Source: Skermanella sp. TT6
GTDB lineage: Bacteria > Pseudomonadota > Alphaproteobacteria > Azospirillales > Azospirillaceae
Assembly (NCBI RefSeq): GCF_016653635.2
Contig: NZ_CP067420.1
Span: forward strand, 3,932,001 to 3,996,000
Direction: 5' to 3'
Length of the DNA stretch: 64,000 nt
The translations under genes and the position numbers were made by a program. Below are positions 63,489-64,000 of this stretch, one piece after another. The notes beneath the pieces were generated by a model that was given only the letters and a program-made list of their open reading frames with translations, ran no database searches and was not told the DNA's origin. The stretch's first letter is position 1. Every line of letters starts with the position of its first letter.

Positions 63489-64000
63489 TCAGGGCCGGAT
63501 CCTGCCCACGACCTCCCCGCCCGGGCGCAGAACCACGACCTCCCCCGATGCCGGATAGATTCCCGTCAGTGCGGTGACATTGACCTGATGGGTCACCAGC
63601 ACCAGCGTGCCCGGACCTTGCCATGCGGCCATCAGGTCCCGCACGGCAGCCGTCTGCTCGGCGCCGTCGCCACGGGTGCCGAAGAACGAATTCAGCGGCT
63701 CGAAGACCTCCACCGGCCCCAGATCCATCAGTTCGGCCGTGTCGACGCAACGGCACCAGGCGCTGGTCAGCACCCGTGCGCCCGTCACGCCGCGCTCCCG
63801 CAGTTCGGCGCCGAACCGCCGGGCCCAATCCCGCCCGGCCTCGGACAGCAGCCGTTGGGTCGCGCAGTCGTCCAGGCGGAATCCGGGAGGATCCCCCACT
63901 CCGGGAACGGTCACGGCATGCCGCATCAGTGCCACGTGACCGCCCTGCTCCAGGGCCGTCCAGGCCGCACGCTCGTCGGCCCGGGCCGGTGCGGCGGCCG
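63489..64000 (-). CDS. Histidine phosphatase family protein, 5' end beyond window
   Basis: Phosphoglycerate-mutase-like phosphatase. The nucleophile motif is LMRHA (instead of LxRHG), in HVALMRHAVTVPG; later ARVLTSAWCRCVDTAELM and the second catalytic His in VLVTHQVNVTALTG. The frame is open to the window end and its most upstream residues (AAAPARADERAAW) resemble a signal-peptide end, so it is a secreted or periplasmic member whose start lies outside the window. The GTG at 63935 would lack the strand before the RHA motif. Substrate unknown. Confidence 0.82.
   Translation of the reverse strand, partial: AAAPARADERAAWTALEQGGHVALMRHAVTVPGVGDPPGFRLDDCATQRLLSEAGRDWARRFGAELRERGVTGARVLTSAWCRCVDTAELMDLGPVEVFEPLNSFFGTRGDGAEQTAAVRDLMAAWQGPGTLVLVTHQVNVTALTGIYPASGEVVVLRPGGEVVGRIRP

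Overview
The window is a high-GC, gene-dense chromosomal stretch from an alphaproteobacterium, most likely Rhodospirillales of the Azospirillum/Skermanella type. That placement is inferred from gene content and order: lptF-lptG-surA-pdxA-rsmA, purM/purN divergent from DUF2066-CDP-alcohol transferase-PerM-HdaA, fabD-fabG-acpP-fabF-mltG, rpsF-rpsR-DUF2232-rplI-dnaB, and a tiny aa3-type oxidase subunit IV gene. No rRNA, tRNA, CRISPR array, prophage or intact insertion sequence was seen.

Layout. 1-1920: 3' part of a secreted M1-like metallopeptidase. 1933-4816 (minus): pepA and holC with an orphan Csb2/Cas6-like RAMP gene between them. 5069-10437 (plus): LPS-export permeases lptF/lptG, chaperone surA, pdxA and rsmA; lptD, usual between lptG and surA in relatives, is absent here. 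10437-10576: first copy of a palindromic repeat. 10617-18566: gmk/yicC, an SDR, an ABC-F ATPase, ndk, a FemAB-like transferase, a 48-residue oxidase subunit, purN and purM (purM has no ordinary start codon). 18673-22277: DUF2066, a phospholipid-synthase-like gene, PerM and HdaA. 22285-26826 (minus): mltG and the type II fatty-acid genes. 27180-32045: ribosomal proteins S6, S18 and L9, two small genes, and dnaB with a pair of DnaA boxes upstream. 32304-39063: MlaE/MlaF lipid transport, radA, cvpA-purF, an SDR and a GNAT. 39129-45164 (minus): chemoreceptor, der-bamB-TPR and a redoxin.

45301-53051 is the accessory part. It holds a TctD/TctE-type two-component pair whose kinase runs in frame into a decayed solute-binding-protein gene, a thioesterase, and three NarL/FixJ-type regulators (one with a receiver lacking its phosphoacceptor Asp) set in long, AT-richer noncoding stretches. 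At 53051-53248 is the second copy of the repeat. 53356-62407 (minus) is a surface-polysaccharide locus: an outer-membrane beta-barrel, a Wza-type export lipoprotein, dTDP-sugar enzymes (RmlA, RmlC, two nucleotide-sugar epimerase/reductase-like proteins), a SAF-domain dehydrogenase and a P-loop ATPase. The right end has small unknown genes, a well-formed small RNA candidate (63333-63410) and a truncated histidine-phosphatase gene.

The items most worth following up are the orphan Csb2/Cas6-like gene in the pepA-holC operon, the small RNA, the two-copy palindromic element, the apparent ATC start of purM, and the kinase/binding-protein fusion.
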